Shown one piece after another: positions 41,917-51,680 of a stretch of DNA of 64,000 nucleotides. The notes below the pieces were generated by a model. That model had not been told where the DNA came from. It did no database searches and saw only the letters and a list, made by a program, of their open reading frames with translations. The stretch is from Sphingobacterium sp. UBA5670 (lineage in GTDB: Bacteria; Bacteroidota; Bacteroidia; Sphingobacteriales; Sphingobacteriaceae), in NCBI RefSeq assembly GCF_002420705.1, contig NZ_DIIM01000005.1:226096-290095 (forward strand), read 5' to 3'. How positions within the stretch are numbered: the stretch's first letter is position 1; each line of letters opens with the position of its first letter. The translations under genes were made by a program, and so were the position numbers.

Positions 41917-44862
41917 ATGATTAAAAACCTATTTAAAATTACTGCTGTTACGTTTGCACTAACAACAGCAGGGGGTGCTTTGTTTGCTCAGAACACCAAA
42001 TTTGATTGGAAAGAAGCATCTGAAGGTGGGTACACCTACAAGTACGTAACCAATGACCCTACTCATTCGCGGTTTTATAAGCTAAAGAATGGCTTAACTG
42101 TGATTTTGAGCCCGACCAAAAAAGAACCACGTATCCAAACGTACATTGCAACTAAAGCGGGGAGTAAGACCGATCCGAAAGATCACACCGGTTTGGCCCA
42201 TTATCTGGAGCATATGCTGTTCAAAGGAACCGATAAATTTGGATCTAAAGACTGGGCAAAGGAAAAGCCGTTGTTGGACCAGATTGATGCGCTTTATGAA
42301 AAATATAATGGTACAACCGATGAAGCACAACGGAAAGCAATCTACAAGGAGATTGACAAGGTGTCTGGGGAAGCGGCCAACTATGCTATTGCCAATGAAT
42401 ACGATAAATTGATGGCATCCATGGGGGCTGAGGGTACCAATGCTTTCACTTCGTTTGAGCAGACTGTATATCAGGAACAAATTCCGAGCAATGTGATGGA
42501 TAAGTATCTTGCTGTACAGGCTGAACGGTTTAGATATCCGGTATTGCGCCTATTTCATACGGAGCTTGAAGCTGTTTATGAAGAGAAAAATATCAGCTTG
42601 GATAAAGATAATCGTAAGGCCGTGGAATCGATGTTTTCAGCAGCTTTTCCCAATAACAATTACGGAAAACAGACGACTATTGGTACGGTAGAACACCTCA
42701 AAAACCCGTCGTTAAAAGCGATTCGTGAGTATTTCCACACGTATTATGTTCCTAATAATATGGGGGTTATTATGTCAGGTGATTTTGATCCTACCGAAGT
42801 CGTGAAAAAAGTGGATAAGAGTTTTGCTTTTATGCAAGCGAAGGAGGTTCCGGCTTATACTTTCGATGCGGAGAAACCAATTTTGACACCTGTTGTCCGT
42901 GAGGTAAAAGGTCCTGATGCTGAATTTATGCTGATGGGATTCCGTTTTCCGGGAGCTGCAACGAAGGATGCCCGTATGCTCAATTTGATGAGTCAGATTT
43001 TGACCAATGGATCAGCGGGTTTGATTGATTTGGATTTGGTGAAAAACCAAAAATTGCTGGGAGCAGGAGCATTCCCTTATGTATTGAAAGATTATTCTTT
43101 GCTCTTGTTGCAAGGTAACCCTGGTCAGGGACAGAGCTTGGAAGAAGTGCAGCAATTGTTGTTACAGGAACTTGCAAAACTGAGAAAGGGGGAGTTTTCG
43201 GATGATTTGATCACGGCCATTGTGAATAATGCCAAGAAAGACGAAATCAAGCAAAATGAAAGCTATGGTGACCGTGCTGAATCATTGATGGATGCCTTTA
43301 CGTCCGGTCAGGATTGGGCGTCTGTGGTGGGTTATTCGGATGAGTTGAACAGGATCACCAAACAAGATGTTGTGGATTTCGCTAACAAATATCTGAATGA
43401 CAATAACTATGTTGTAGTGTATAAACGTAAGGGGGTTGATAATAATATTGTTAAAGTTGTTAAACCTGAGATTACGCCTGTAACGGTCAATCGTGATGAC
43501 CAGTCTGATTTCTTGAAGAGGGTGGAAGCAATGCCTGAGGATAAAATTCAGCCAGTATGGGTTGATTACAATAAAGATATTCAGAAAGCTGCTGCGAATG
43601 GTCTACCTGTGCTTGCTGTAAAGAATTCGGATAATGAGCTATTCTCGCTGTCATATCGTTTTGATGTTGGAAAATGGAGCAATAAATTACTTTCTTTAGC
43701 TGCGGGTTATCTTGAATTTTTAGGTACAAAAGACAAGTCCAGCGAGCAATTTAGCAAGGATTTTTATCAATTAGCTTCTGATTTTTCGGTGTCTGCAGGA
43801 AATGAAGAAACCATGGTATCGATTTCGGGTTTGAATTCAAATTTCACAGCTACGCAGAACTTGATACAAGACTTGTTGCGTAATTGCGTGGTGGATCAGG
43901 AAGCTTTCAAAATGTATATTGCCCGTCTCAAAAAGGCACGGGCAAATGCGAAAGAAAACAAAGCGGCTATCATGGAGGGTTTAAAGTCTTACGCGAAATA
44001 TGGTCCTAAAAACCCGTTTAACAATGTGTTCACGGATGCGGAACTCGATGCGTTAAAAGCTGAGGATCTGGTGAAGGCATTGCATGATTTGGCTAATATG
44101 AAACATACAATGCTTTATTTCGGCCCATTAACTGCTACGGAATTTGTAGCAAAAGCGAAGCCTTTAAAAGAAGGTACTGGAGCGTACGTCGATGCGAAAA
44201 AAGGGGTAGTATTTGCAGAGTTGCCAACCAGCAAGAACCAAGTTCTTTTTGCTAATTTCGATATGAAGCAAGCTGAAGTGTTTTGGTATAGAAGTTCAGG
44301 TGTATACAGCAACGCGCTGACACCGACAGTTTCTCTGTTTAACAATTACTTTGGCGGCGGCATGGGAAGTATTGTTTTTCAAACTATCCGTGAATCGAAA
44401 GCATTGGCTTATTCAACGTATGCGTATTACGGACAGCCCTACAAAAAGGAAAATCATTATACGGTAGGAGCTTACGTCGGAACACAAGCTGATAAATTTA
44501 ACGATGCGATCAAAGGGATGAATGAGTTGTTGGATGTGTTGCCAGAAAGTGCAAAAGGTCTAGATATTGCAAAAGTAAGTCTGGGAAAATCAATTGCCAG
44601 TGAGCGCGTATTGAATGCTTCTATTTTGGGGAGTTATTTGGCGGCACAACGTTTAGGAAATGCGACTGATATCCGTAAAGTTATCTACGAGCAGGCACCA
44701 AAATTAACGTATGGCGATCTAAATGCTTTTCACAAGAAAGAGATGAGTCAAAAGCCATACGTTTACTGTATTGTAGCAAAGGAAGAAAGTATTAAACCGG
44801 AAGATCTGGCAAAATTAGGTGAGGTGAAAAAACTGGACCTAAAAGAAATCTTTGGCTATTAG
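41917..44862 (+). CDS. M16 family (insulinase-like) zinc metallopeptidase
   Basis: This is a 981-residue exported protease: signal peptide MIKNLFKITAVTFALTTAGGALFAQ, then two M16 halves in one chain. The active-site inverted zinc motif HYLEH is at residues 95-99, and the distal Glu lies in TELEAVYEEKNISLD near residue 220. The second half is catalytically silent but has the usual R/Y region, YFGGGMGSIVFQTIRESKALAYSTYAYY near 810-840. Such periplasmic pitrilysin-type enzymes degrade short polypeptides in a clamshell chamber. A consensus promoter and a downstream terminator make it monocistronic. Confidence 0.93.
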   Translation: MIKNLFKITAVTFALTTAGGALFAQNTKFDWKEASEGGYTYKYVTNDPTHSRFYKLKNGLTVILSPTKKEPRIQTYIATKAGSKTDPKDHTGLAHYLEHMLFKGTDKFGSKDWAKEKPLLDQIDALYEKYNGTTDEAQRKAIYKEIDKVSGEAANYAIANEYDKLMASMGAEGTNAFTSFEQTVYQEQIPSNVMDKYLAVQAERFRYPVLRLFHTELEAVYEEKNISLDKDNRKAVESMFSAAFPNNNYGKQTTIGTVEHLKNPSLKAIREYFHTYYVPNNMGVIMSGDFDPTEVVKKVDKSFAFMQAKEVPAYTFDAEKPILTPVVREVKGPDAEFMLMGFRFPGAATKDARMLNLMSQILTNGSAGLIDLDLVKNQKLLGAGAFPYVLKDYSLLLLQGNPGQGQSLEEVQQLLLQELAKLRKGEFSDDLITAIVNNAKKDEIKQNESYGDRAESLMDAFTSGQDWASVVGYSDELNRITKQDVVDFANKYLNDNNYVVVYKRKGVDNNIVKVVKPEITPVTVNRDDQSDFLKRVEAMPEDKIQPVWVDYNKDIQKAAANGLPVLAVKNSDNELFSLSYRFDVGKWSNKLLSLAAGYLEFLGTKDKSSEQFSKDFYQLASDFSVSAGNEETMVSISGLNSNFTATQNLIQDLLRNCVVDQEAFKMYIARLKKARANAKENKAAIMEGLKSYAKYGPKNPFNNVFTDAELDALKAEDLVKALHDLANMKHTMLYFGPLTATEFVAKAKPLKEGTGAYVDAKKGVVFAELPTSKNQVLFANFDMKQAEVFWYRSSGVYSNALTPTVSLFNNYFGGGMGSIVFQTIRESKALAYSTYAYYGQPYKKENHYTVGAYVGTQADKFNDAIKGMNELLDVLPESAKGLDIAKVSLGKSIASERVLNASILGSYLAAQRLGNATDIRKVIYEQAPKLTYGDLNAFHKKEMSQKPYVYCIVAKEESIKPEDLAKLGEVKKLDLKEIFGY

Positions 44863-44898
44863 TCTTGAAGTATTAGTTTTGCATTTAGCCATTTTAGC

Positions 44899-44930
44899 GA
44901 AGCCTTCAGTGTTCACTGGAGGCTTCTTTT
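44899..44930 (+). terminator. Intrinsic terminator after the M16 peptidase gene
   Basis: A 13-bp stem GAAGCCTTCAGTG / CACTGGAGGCTTC (one T-G pair) around a two-base loop plus TTTT lies 36 nt after the stop. It is also the end of the convergent reductase gene. Confidence 0.75.
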
Positions 44931-44953
44931 CATATGGGGATGTTGAATAGCTC

Positions 44954-45475
44954 TTAAAATCGAAGAATCTCTTCAATCTGCTCGTTGATGAATTGCAGGG
45001 TGTCTTCTTTGAACAGTTGGCCTTCGGCATCTAATTCGTTCTGTACATTGGGCAAAAAGATTTTGAGTGGAAGAACGTGCATTCTTAAATAGTGGCATAT
45101 GCCAGTCAGGTGATCGATACCGCGGAGGTTGCCATAACGTCCTGAAGATAGTCCGACCAATGCAACTTTCTTGTGGTAAAAACTAATTGGAAATGTGCAG
45201 CAATCGATAAAAAGTTTAAGTGCTCCCGGTATGCTTCCATTATATTCGGGTGCGATGAAAATAAACAGTTCAGCTTTACTGACCTTCTCTTGGATAGGTT
45301 CAAATGCGGGACTTCTTTTTCCGTAAAGATCTGTCTCTAAAATGTTTGCTGGTAGATCTTCCAAAGAAAAGATGTCGCTTTCAATTGACTTACGATCAAG
45401 TAATTGCTGGTAGCATTTTGCTATTTTTAACGTCTTACTATGGGGACGGTTTGTTCCGGATATTATTAAAATCAT
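44954..45475 (-). CDS. NADPH-dependent FMN reductase family oxidoreductase
   Basis: The protein has 173 residues from ATG 45475, where MILIISGTNRPHSKTLKIAKCY gives the flavodoxin-like phosphate-binding loop (SGTNRPHSKT) at the very N-terminus; an upstream in-frame start would add 32 residues with no domain. A central FIFIAPEYNGSIPGALKLFIDCC (residues about 80-102) is the second FMN-binding motif, and VALVGLSSGRYGNLRGIDHL follows. It probably reduces FMN or quinone-like acceptors with NAD(P)H in the cytosol. It stands alone, convergent with the peptidase gene and divergent from parA. Confidence 0.88.
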   Translation of the reverse strand: MILIISGTNRPHSKTLKIAKCYQQLLDRKSIESDIFSLEDLPANILETDLYGKRSPAFEPIQEKVSKAELFIFIAPEYNGSIPGALKLFIDCCTFPISFYHKKVALVGLSSGRYGNLRGIDHLTGICHYLRMHVLPLKIFLPNVQNELDAEGQLFKEDTLQFINEQIEEILRF

Positions 45476-45702
45476 TGTGTTGTTGATACTTATAAAAAGC
45501 GCAGTTTCAAAGTGGATACATATCTTGATTTTTTGTATCTTAGCATCCTGAGGATATGTGCTTTCGATCAATCAAAAGTACGAAATATGCTGAACTTGTT
45601 CTGTTAATTTGAATTGCGGATAAAGATTTTGGCAAATTGATCTTCAAAAAAGTGAAATGTAGGATTAAATCACATTTTAATTAAGAAAGGTTTTCATTCA
45701 AG

Positions 45703-46500
45703 ATGGGAAAAGTAATCGCAATCGCAAATCAAAAGGGTGGGGTCGGAAAAACCACAACGTCAATTAATTTGGCGGCTAGTTTGGCGGTTTTAGAATATAA
45801 AACATTGTTGGTCGATGCGGATCCTCAAGCAAACTCTACTTCTGGGATTGGCTTTGACCCTCGTACAATCAGCGCAAGTGTATATGAGTGTTTAGTGAAT
45901 GATCTGGATCCCCGTGAGGCTATCCAGTCGACAGAAACACCAAATTTAGATCTTTTACCTGCTCATATCGACTTGGTGGGGGCAGAAATAGAGATGATCA
46001 ATATGCATGAAAGGGAGTACAAGATGAAAAAAATCTTGGATCAGGTGAAGCAGGAATATGATTTTATTATCATTGATTGTTCTCCTTCCTTAGGCTTAAT
46101 TACAATCAATGCGCTGTCTGCTTCAGATTCTGTCATCATTCCAGTACAGTGTGAATACTTTGCTCTTGAAGGACTTGGTAAGTTATTGAACACAATTAAA
46201 ATCGTTCAGAACCGTTTAAATACTAGTTTGGAGATCGAAGGGATTTTGTTGACTATGTACGATGTTCGTTTGAGGCTATCAAATCAGGTGGTTGAGGAAG
46301 TGAAGACGCATTTCACAGATTTAGTTTTTGATACGATTATTCAGCGAAATACCCGTTTGAGCGAAGCCCCAAGCTTTGGAATTTCTGTTATCATGCATGA
46401 TGCTTCCTGTAAAGGAGCAATCAATTATTTGAATTTGGCGCGTGAGATCCTGCAGAAAAATGGGCATCTTAATGAAATGAATAAAACAGTAACCGCATAA
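45703..46500 (+). CDS. parA: Chromosome-partitioning ATPase ParA (Soj-like)
   Basis: This is a 265-residue Walker-type ATPase that positions the chromosome origin together with ParB. The deviant Walker A KGGVGKTTTSINLAASLA is near residues 11-28, the second motif LLVDADPQANSTSG near 37-50, Walker B FIIIDCSPSLGLITINAL near 120, and the C-terminal PSFGISVIMHDASCKGAINYLNLA region is typical of chromosomal ParA/Soj. The stop is one base before the parB ATG, so translation is coupled. Chromosomal parAB usually lies near the origin, but I see no clear parS 16-mer in this window. Confidence 0.95.
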   Translation: MGKVIAIANQKGGVGKTTTSINLAASLAVLEYKTLLVDADPQANSTSGIGFDPRTISASVYECLVNDLDPREAIQSTETPNLDLLPAHIDLVGAEIEMINMHEREYKMKKILDQVKQEYDFIIIDCSPSLGLITINALSASDSVIIPVQCEYFALEGLGKLLNTIKIVQNRLNTSLEIEGILLTMYDVRLRLSNQVVEEVKTHFTDLVFDTIIQRNTRLSEAPSFGISVIMHDASCKGAINYLNLAREILQKNGHLNEMNKTVTA

Positions 46501-46501
46501 T

Positions 46502-47437
46502 ATGGCAGCACATCAGCGTAAAACAGGACTGGGAAGAGGCTTAGGTGCGCTATTAAACGATAGTGTAGAAGTTCCTGCTAAGAGTAATCAGCAAGTGGAG
46601 GAGGCTCCTTTGGTGAATCCAACTGCTGTAAAAACAACAAAAGAGAATGGCAGTATTAGCCATGTTCGTGTAGAAGAAATATCTGTCAACCCTTTTCAGC
46701 CGCGTACAGAATTTGACCCGGTTGCCTTACAGGAGCTGTCGGAATCCATTATTTTACAGGGTTTGATCCAGCCGATTACGGTACGTAAAATTTCGGAAGG
46801 CAATTATCAGCTGATTTCCGGGGAGCGACGTCTCCGCGCTTCACGTCTGGCTGGAATCAACGAAATTCCGGCGTATATCCGTACAGCCAATGATCAGCAG
46901 ATGCTGGAAATGGCCTTGATTGAAAATATTCAGCGGGAGAACTTAAATGCAATTGAAGTAGCCTTGAGTTTTCAGCGCATGATTGAGGAATGTAATTTAA
47001 AACAGGAAGAATTGGGTGAGCGTGTCAGCAAAAACCGATCTACTGTTACAAATTATCTTCGTTTATTAAAACTTCCTCCGGTCATCCAAGCGGCAATACG
47101 TGATGGAGCGCTAACCATGGGGCATGCTCGCGCATTGATTAACATTCCTGAAGTCGACAAGCAGCTTTATATCTTTAAGTTGATTATTGATCAGGGACTA
47201 TCGGTACGTAAGGCAGAAGAATTGGTTCGAGAGTTGCAAAAAGGGGGTAAGAAAAAAGCGGGCAAAGATAAGGCTCCGATGTCCTTTCAACTACAGAAAA
47301 TTGAAGATGATTTGGCTTCAAAATTTTCTTCTCGTGTCAAATTGAATCTGAAGAGCACAAAAGGAAAGGGTGCCATTGAGATCCCTTTTGAATCGGAGGA
47401 TGATTTAAGTCGCATTCTTGAATTGTTAGATTGGTAA
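46502..47437 (+). CDS. parB: Chromosome-partitioning protein ParB (CTPase, Spo0J-like)
   Basis: ParB (311 residues) loads at parS and spreads as a CTP-dependent DNA clamp. The N-terminus KTGLGRGLGALLND is the ParA-interacting segment. The ParB/Srx domain follows with EISVNPFQPRTEFDPVALQELSESI and the CTP-binding GERRLRASRLAGINEIPAYI near residues 108-128. ENIQRENLNAIEVALSFQRM precedes the helix-turn-helix VSKNRSTVTNYLRLLKLP near 180. The C-terminal dimerisation segment ends DDLSRILELLDW. It overlaps operon-like with parA before and the DUF5683 gene one base after its stop. Confidence 0.95.
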   Translation: MAAHQRKTGLGRGLGALLNDSVEVPAKSNQQVEEAPLVNPTAVKTTKENGSISHVRVEEISVNPFQPRTEFDPVALQELSESIILQGLIQPITVRKISEGNYQLISGERRLRASRLAGINEIPAYIRTANDQQMLEMALIENIQRENLNAIEVALSFQRMIEECNLKQEELGERVSKNRSTVTNYLRLLKLPPVIQAAIRDGALTMGHARALINIPEVDKQLYIFKLIIDQGLSVRKAEELVRELQKGGKKKAGKDKAPMSFQLQKIEDDLASKFSSRVKLNLKSTKGKGAIEIPFESEDDLSRILELLDW

Positions 47438-47438
47438 T

Positions 47439-48161
47439 ATGGCCAAGTTAATAAGCTTGATATTTGCGGTGTTTATGCTGGCGGTGGTACATGGGCAGAC
47501 AGGGGATACAATTCCTAAGAAGCAGGTAGCGCCAGTCAAAATAGATAGCATAAAGCAAAAAGCGGCACAGGATACCGTAAAGAAAGAATCTCGGAAAGAG
47601 CGTAAAAAACGGGAGAAGGAGGAGGCTAAAGCGAAAGAGAAGGTTGTGTTCAAAGATTCGACCCGTTTGGCTATCGAAGCAAAAAATAAGCAAGCGTGGA
47701 AACGTTCCTTAGTCCTTCCTGGATGGGGGCAATATTCAAATGGTGGCGTTTGGTGGATAAAGGTGCCCGCAATCTATGGTGGGTTAATAACAACCGTACT
47801 TGTTTTTGATTTTAATAATCGTTATTACAAAGAACTGTTAGGCGTATTGCAAGACAAAGCTCTTGGTAGACCAATTGATCCTTATTATGTTGGTATTTCA
47901 GACCAATCTATTATACGTGCGAAGGATAACGCGCGGCGAAATAGAGATCTCATGGTGTTACTTACACTTGGGGTCTATGGTCTTAATGTTGCAGAAGCCT
48001 ATATTGACTCTATGCTTAAATATCGTTGGAGTATTGGTGACGACAAACCCAAAAAGACTGCTTTCTTAATTGGGCCGACCCTAATGGATGCCAGTCTCGC
48101 GTCGGGAACTTATTCGTTTAAACCTACGGTAGGACTTAAATTGACAATGAAATTCAATTAA
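47439..48161 (+). CDS. DUF5683 domain-containing protein
   Basis: This 240-residue protein has signal-like MAKLISLIFAVFMLAVVHGQ, a very Lys/Glu-rich low-complexity stretch (about residues 40-75), and then the DUF5683 region RSLVLPGWGQYSNGGVWWIKVPAIYGGLITTVLVFDFNNRYYKE near residues 88-130. A second hydrophobic segment is around 160-178. The family is regularly encoded between parB and dapB in Bacteroidota and its function is unknown. Translation is coupled to parB (one-base gap). The protein is probably envelope-located, which makes coupling with chromosome partitioning genes curious. Confidence 0.85.
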   Translation: MAKLISLIFAVFMLAVVHGQTGDTIPKKQVAPVKIDSIKQKAAQDTVKKESRKERKKREKEEAKAKEKVVFKDSTRLAIEAKNKQAWKRSLVLPGWGQYSNGGVWWIKVPAIYGGLITTVLVFDFNNRYYKELLGVLQDKALGRPIDPYYVGISDQSIIRAKDNARRNRDLMVLLTLGVYGLNVAEAYIDSMLKYRWSIGDDKPKKTAFLIGPTLMDASLASGTYSFKPTVGLKLTMKFN

Positions 48162-48345
48162 AATTCGTGTTTCTAAGAACATATTTCGATTGGAAATGAT
48201 TATTAATCATAGTTTGTATAATTTGTCTTTCAGGGACTATTGTGCATATCTTCGCTTGTTAACATCGATGTTTGTAGTTTTTAAACATGGGTATTTCATT
48301 GAAATTTTTTAATTTTAAAAATAAACTATACTTTTTTCTAAATAT

Positions 48346-49089
48346 ATGAACATCATTCTCTTGGGATATGGCAAAATGGGGCAGATTATCGAACGATATG
48401 CACTGAAAAGAGGCCATCAAATTTTTTTAGTTGTCGATGAACATAATCGTCCTAACCTGACTGCTGATGATATTAAGGGAGCTGATGTCGCTATAGACTT
48501 TAGTGTACCTTCTGCAGCATTAGATAATATGAATCTTTGTCTCGAGGCAGGGGTACCTATTGTAGTCGGAACAACGGGTTGGTATGATCAACTGGAGGAT
48601 GTTAAGTCGAAGTGTTTGGATGCTGATGGTTCTATTTTGTATGGTTCTAACTTCTCTATTGGAGTAAATGTATTCTTCCATATCAATAGAATGTTGGCGA
48701 AGGCATTACAGCCTTACAAACAATATGATGTTCAGGTAGAGGAAATTCACCATATACACAAATTGGATGCACCAAGCGGTACAGCAATTACCATCGCTGA
48801 AGGGATATTGGATAATAGCGATGTAAAGACCAACTGGGTGAATACGGTTGTTGGTGAGCAAGATGAAATTATTCCAAAACCACAGGAGCTTTTAATAGAA
48901 AGTCATCGTATCGAAGAGGTTCCGGGAACACATACTGTACTGTACAGTTCTGAGGTTGACCAAATAGAATTTAAACATACTGCACATAGCCGTGATGGGT
49001 TTGCTTTAGGTGCTGTCGTTGCTGCTGAATGGTTGAATGGCAAAAAAGGGTTCTATCAAGTTACCGAAATTTTTGATTTTAATAAATAG
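48346..49089 (+). CDS. dapB: 4-hydroxy-tetrahydrodipicolinate reductase
   Basis: DapB (247 residues) reduces 4-hydroxy-tetrahydrodipicolinate with NAD(P)H in the lysine/meso-diaminopimelate pathway, which supplies peptidoglycan precursors. The N-terminal dinucleotide fold starts MNIILLGYGKMGQIIE (GxGxMG). DVAIDFSVPSAALDNM and PIVVGTTGWYDQL follow near 45-80, SNFSIGVNVFFHINRML near 103, and the catalytic HHIHKLDAPSGTAITIAEGIL with the active-site His and Lys near 137-150. The C-terminus HTAHSRDGFALGAVVAAEWL is canonical. It follows the parAB unit after a 184-base AT-rich gap and precedes lepB by 16 nt. Confidence 0.96.
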   Translation: MNIILLGYGKMGQIIERYALKRGHQIFLVVDEHNRPNLTADDIKGADVAIDFSVPSAALDNMNLCLEAGVPIVVGTTGWYDQLEDVKSKCLDADGSILYGSNFSIGVNVFFHINRMLAKALQPYKQYDVQVEEIHHIHKLDAPSGTAITIAEGILDNSDVKTNWVNTVVGEQDEIIPKPQELLIESHRIEEVPGTHTVLYSSEVDQIEFKHTAHSRDGFALGAVVAAEWLNGKKGFYQVTEIFDFNK

Positions 49090-49105
49090 TACTAATAAGT
49101 AGATT

Positions 49106-50674
49106 ATGGGCTTAATTATATTTGCGGTTTTAACAGCAATATCGGGATATGGATTGTGGCAATTGTTTGTTAAAGCTGGCAGAAATGGCTGGGAAGCGAT
49201 CGTGCCTTTTTATAGCCAGTATATTCAGGCAAAGTTGACGGGAAGACCGACATGGTGGGTAATTTTATTGCTCGTTCCAATTGTCAATGTCTTTGTTTTC
49301 TATAATCTTTATCTTGATTTTATCCATTGTTTTGGAAAACGCCGTTTTTGGGAAAATGCAGCTGCCGTTTTAGTTCCTTTTATTGTTTTGCCTATGTGGG
49401 CAAAGGACAATAATGTGCGTTTTTTGAATGGTTTATATGCAAAAAATTTAAAGGCCGCTAGTCAAGAAGGTATTGAACTGACAGAGGAGAAACGTGCCGA
49501 AATTGCACTTGAATCTTATAAAGATTATAAAATTAAATATCCGTACAAGAAATCCATGGTACGTGAATGGGCAGATGCCATTGTATTTGCAACTGTAGCA
49601 GCGTCGCTTATTCGTGGCTTCCTGATCGAGGCTTATATGATTCCTACAGGATCGATGGAACGTACATTGTTGATTGGGGATTTCTTATTTGTCAGCAAGT
49701 TGAATTATGGCCCTCGCGTTCCTAATACGCCGATTGCGTTTCCTTTTGCACATCATACAATGCCCATTACTGGAGGCAAAGCTTATTCTGAACTGATCGA
49801 ACTTCCTTATAAACGTCTGCCGGGATTTCAAAAGATTGAACGCAATGATGTTGTTGTTTTCAATTTTCCTGCTGGTGACACTGTCGCACTGGAGAACCAA
49901 AACGCAAGTTATTATGATCTTGTTCGGGCTTATGGCTGGCAGACTGTCAACTCGCAGTTTACGATCCAGGCGAGACCGATTGATAAACGGGAGAACTATA
50001 TTAAGCGTTGTGTGGGATTGCCTGGCGATAAGATTTTCATGAAGGATGCCAAACTTTTTGTGAATGATCAGCCAGGATTTGATCCTCCTGAAAGCCAGTT
50101 GGACTATCTCGTATTAACGGATGGCACACCATTAAATATGGATAGGTTAAAAGAGTTGAGAATTGAAGCTGTCGGTGGTGATCAGCAACCTGGTGTTTAT
50201 CAGTTGTTCATGACAAAAGATGAATTGGCTATCGTAAAATCTTGGTCGAATGTCAGAGAAATCAGGAGAAGTCCTGTTGGCGAAGGGGCTTACCCTTACG
50301 ATCCACAATACAAATGGGATTTTGATAATTTTGGACCGATTTTAATTCCGAAGAAAGGGTGGACAGTCGCATTAAATGCGCAGACGCTACCGATTTATGA
50401 AAGAGCTATCCGTGTTTACGAGAATAACAAGCTCGAAAGGCGATCGGATGGTATCTATATCAATGATATTAAAGCAGACCATTATACATTTAAAATGGAT
50501 TATTTTTGGATGATGGGTGATAATCGCCATAATTCGCTCGATTCAAGAGGCTGGGGATTTGTTCCCGAAGACCATGTGGTTGGAAAGGCCTTATTTACTT
50601 GGATGAGCTGGGATGAGATTGGTACAGGGCTTTCGAAAATTCGCTGGAACCGTATCTTTAAAGGAATTCATTAG
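49106..50674 (+). CDS. lepB: Signal peptidase I with N-terminal DUF5684-like membrane segment
   Basis: At 522 residues this is much longer than E. coli LepB (324). Residues 1-110 form a membrane segment resembling DUF5684 (MGLIIFAVLTAISGYGLWQLF, KAGRNGWEAIVPFYSQYI, WWVILLLVPIVNVFVFYNLYLDF). A helix near 155-170 then anchors the peptidase domain: AYMIPTGSMERTLLIGDFLFVSKL with the catalytic Ser near 178, NYIKRCVGLPGDKIFM with the catalytic Lys near 300, and YFWMMGDNRHNSLDSRGWGFVPEDHVVGKA near 470-500. It cleaves signal peptides of exported pre-proteins in the inner membrane. Fusion to the DUF5684-like region is common in this phylum. Confidence 0.94.
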   Translation: MGLIIFAVLTAISGYGLWQLFVKAGRNGWEAIVPFYSQYIQAKLTGRPTWWVILLLVPIVNVFVFYNLYLDFIHCFGKRRFWENAAAVLVPFIVLPMWAKDNNVRFLNGLYAKNLKAASQEGIELTEEKRAEIALESYKDYKIKYPYKKSMVREWADAIVFATVAASLIRGFLIEAYMIPTGSMERTLLIGDFLFVSKLNYGPRVPNTPIAFPFAHHTMPITGGKAYSELIELPYKRLPGFQKIERNDVVVFNFPAGDTVALENQNASYYDLVRAYGWQTVNSQFTIQARPIDKRENYIKRCVGLPGDKIFMKDAKLFVNDQPGFDPPESQLDYLVLTDGTPLNMDRLKELRIEAVGGDQQPGVYQLFMTKDELAIVKSWSNVREIRRSPVGEGAYPYDPQYKWDFDNFGPILIPKKGWTVALNAQTLPIYERAIRVYENNKLERRSDGIYINDIKADHYTFKMDYFWMMGDNRHNSLDSRGWGFVPEDHVVGKALFTWMSWDEIGTGLSKIRWNRIFKGIH

Positions 50675-50713
50675 TCATTGCAAATCTGCAATGGAGCCTT
50701 CCTATCTGGAGGG

Positions 50714-50749
50714 AAAAAAAAGGGCTTTCATTAAGAAAGCCTTTTTTTT
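50714..50749 (+). terminator. Intrinsic terminator after lepB
   Basis: Stem GGGCTTTC / GAAAGCC around loop ATTAA, flanked by eight As and eight Ts, 40 nt after the lepB stop. It is usable on both strands. Confidence 0.85.
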
Positions 50750-50903
50750 CTGGAAGTGTGTTTGTTTCTATTTGCAAGAGAAAACCTTCCTGATTTCGCT
50801 TTTATAGCTGCTAGTAGCTGCGAAAGCACGAATTATTTTTTTTGGCCGTTCTTTAAATAACAGGCTGTTGACTGATTAGGCCCAGTCTTTACCCAAAGTT
50901 ATA

Positions 50904-51620
50904 CTACTTCAAACAAGCTAGGTAACGTTTGATTGTTTCCTCTAATCCTAGGTATAGTGCATCTGAAATGAGGGCATGGCCTATGCTTACTTCCAGAAGC
51001 TCAGGGATATGCTGGTTGAAATATTGCAAATTATTGAGATCAAGGTCATGGCCTGCATTTAAACCTAATCCGACTTCGCGTGCTTTTAATGCGGCTTTGA
51101 AATAGGGTTTTATGGCAAGTTCCTTGTCGAAGCCATATTCCGAGGCAAATCCTTCTGTATAGAGCTCAATACGATCTGTTCCTGTTTCTGCAGCGGCTTC
51201 TACCATTTCTTCAACTGGATCAACAAAAATTGAAACGCGTATACCTGCATCTTTAAACAGTTTGCACATATCTTGTAGATAGGCTTTATTTTTTATGGTA
51301 TCCCAGCCATGGTTAGAGGTTAACTGTCCTTCGGCGTCGGGTACCAATGTCACTTGTGCGGGTTTATTGGCCAGTACAAGATCAACGAATTTTTGCTCCT
51401 GGCAGTTCCCTTCGATATTGAGCTCGGTTTGAATGTTCGCTTTGAGGTCAAAGACATCCTGATAGCGGATATGCCGTTCGTCGGGTCTAGGGTGTACAGT
51501 GATACCTTGAGCACCAAAACGTTCGCATGCTAGTGCTGCTGATAGAAGATTTGGATTGTTACCCCCTCTTGAATTTCGCAGCGTAGCGATTTTATTGATA
51601 TTTACTGAAAGTCTAGTCAT
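50904..51620 (-). CDS. pdxJ: Pyridoxine 5'-phosphate synthase
   Basis: PdxJ (238 residues from ATG 51620; an in-frame start ten codons upstream adds nothing recognisable) condenses 1-deoxy-xylulose-5-phosphate with 3-amino-2-oxopropyl phosphate in the DXP-dependent vitamin B6 pathway. The TIM barrel opens MTRLSVNINKIATLRNSRGGNNPNLL. QGITVHPRPDERHIRYQDV carries conserved His and Arg residues near 45-60, NIEGNCQEQ and QVTLVPDAEGQLTSNHGWD near 70-115, IELYTEGFA near 160, and GLGLNAGHDLDLNNL near 185. It is divergent from cdaA with only 60 bases between the starts. Confidence 0.96.
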   Translation of the reverse strand: MTRLSVNINKIATLRNSRGGNNPNLLSAALACERFGAQGITVHPRPDERHIRYQDVFDLKANIQTELNIEGNCQEQKFVDLVLANKPAQVTLVPDAEGQLTSNHGWDTIKNKAYLQDMCKLFKDAGIRVSIFVDPVEEMVEAAAETGTDRIELYTEGFASEYGFDKELAIKPYFKAALKAREVGLGLNAGHDLDLNNLQYFNQHIPELLEVSIGHALISDALYLGLEETIKRYLACLK

Positions 51621-51680
51621 TTTCCTGTATGTTATGCAGTAAAAATACAAATAATATCTATTTTTTTTTAACTTGCATAT

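Noticed and set aside
45570..47500. parS site or replication origin near parAB
   Set aside because: I found no TGTTTCACGTGAAACA-like 16-mer, DnaA-box cluster or dnaA gene in the window.
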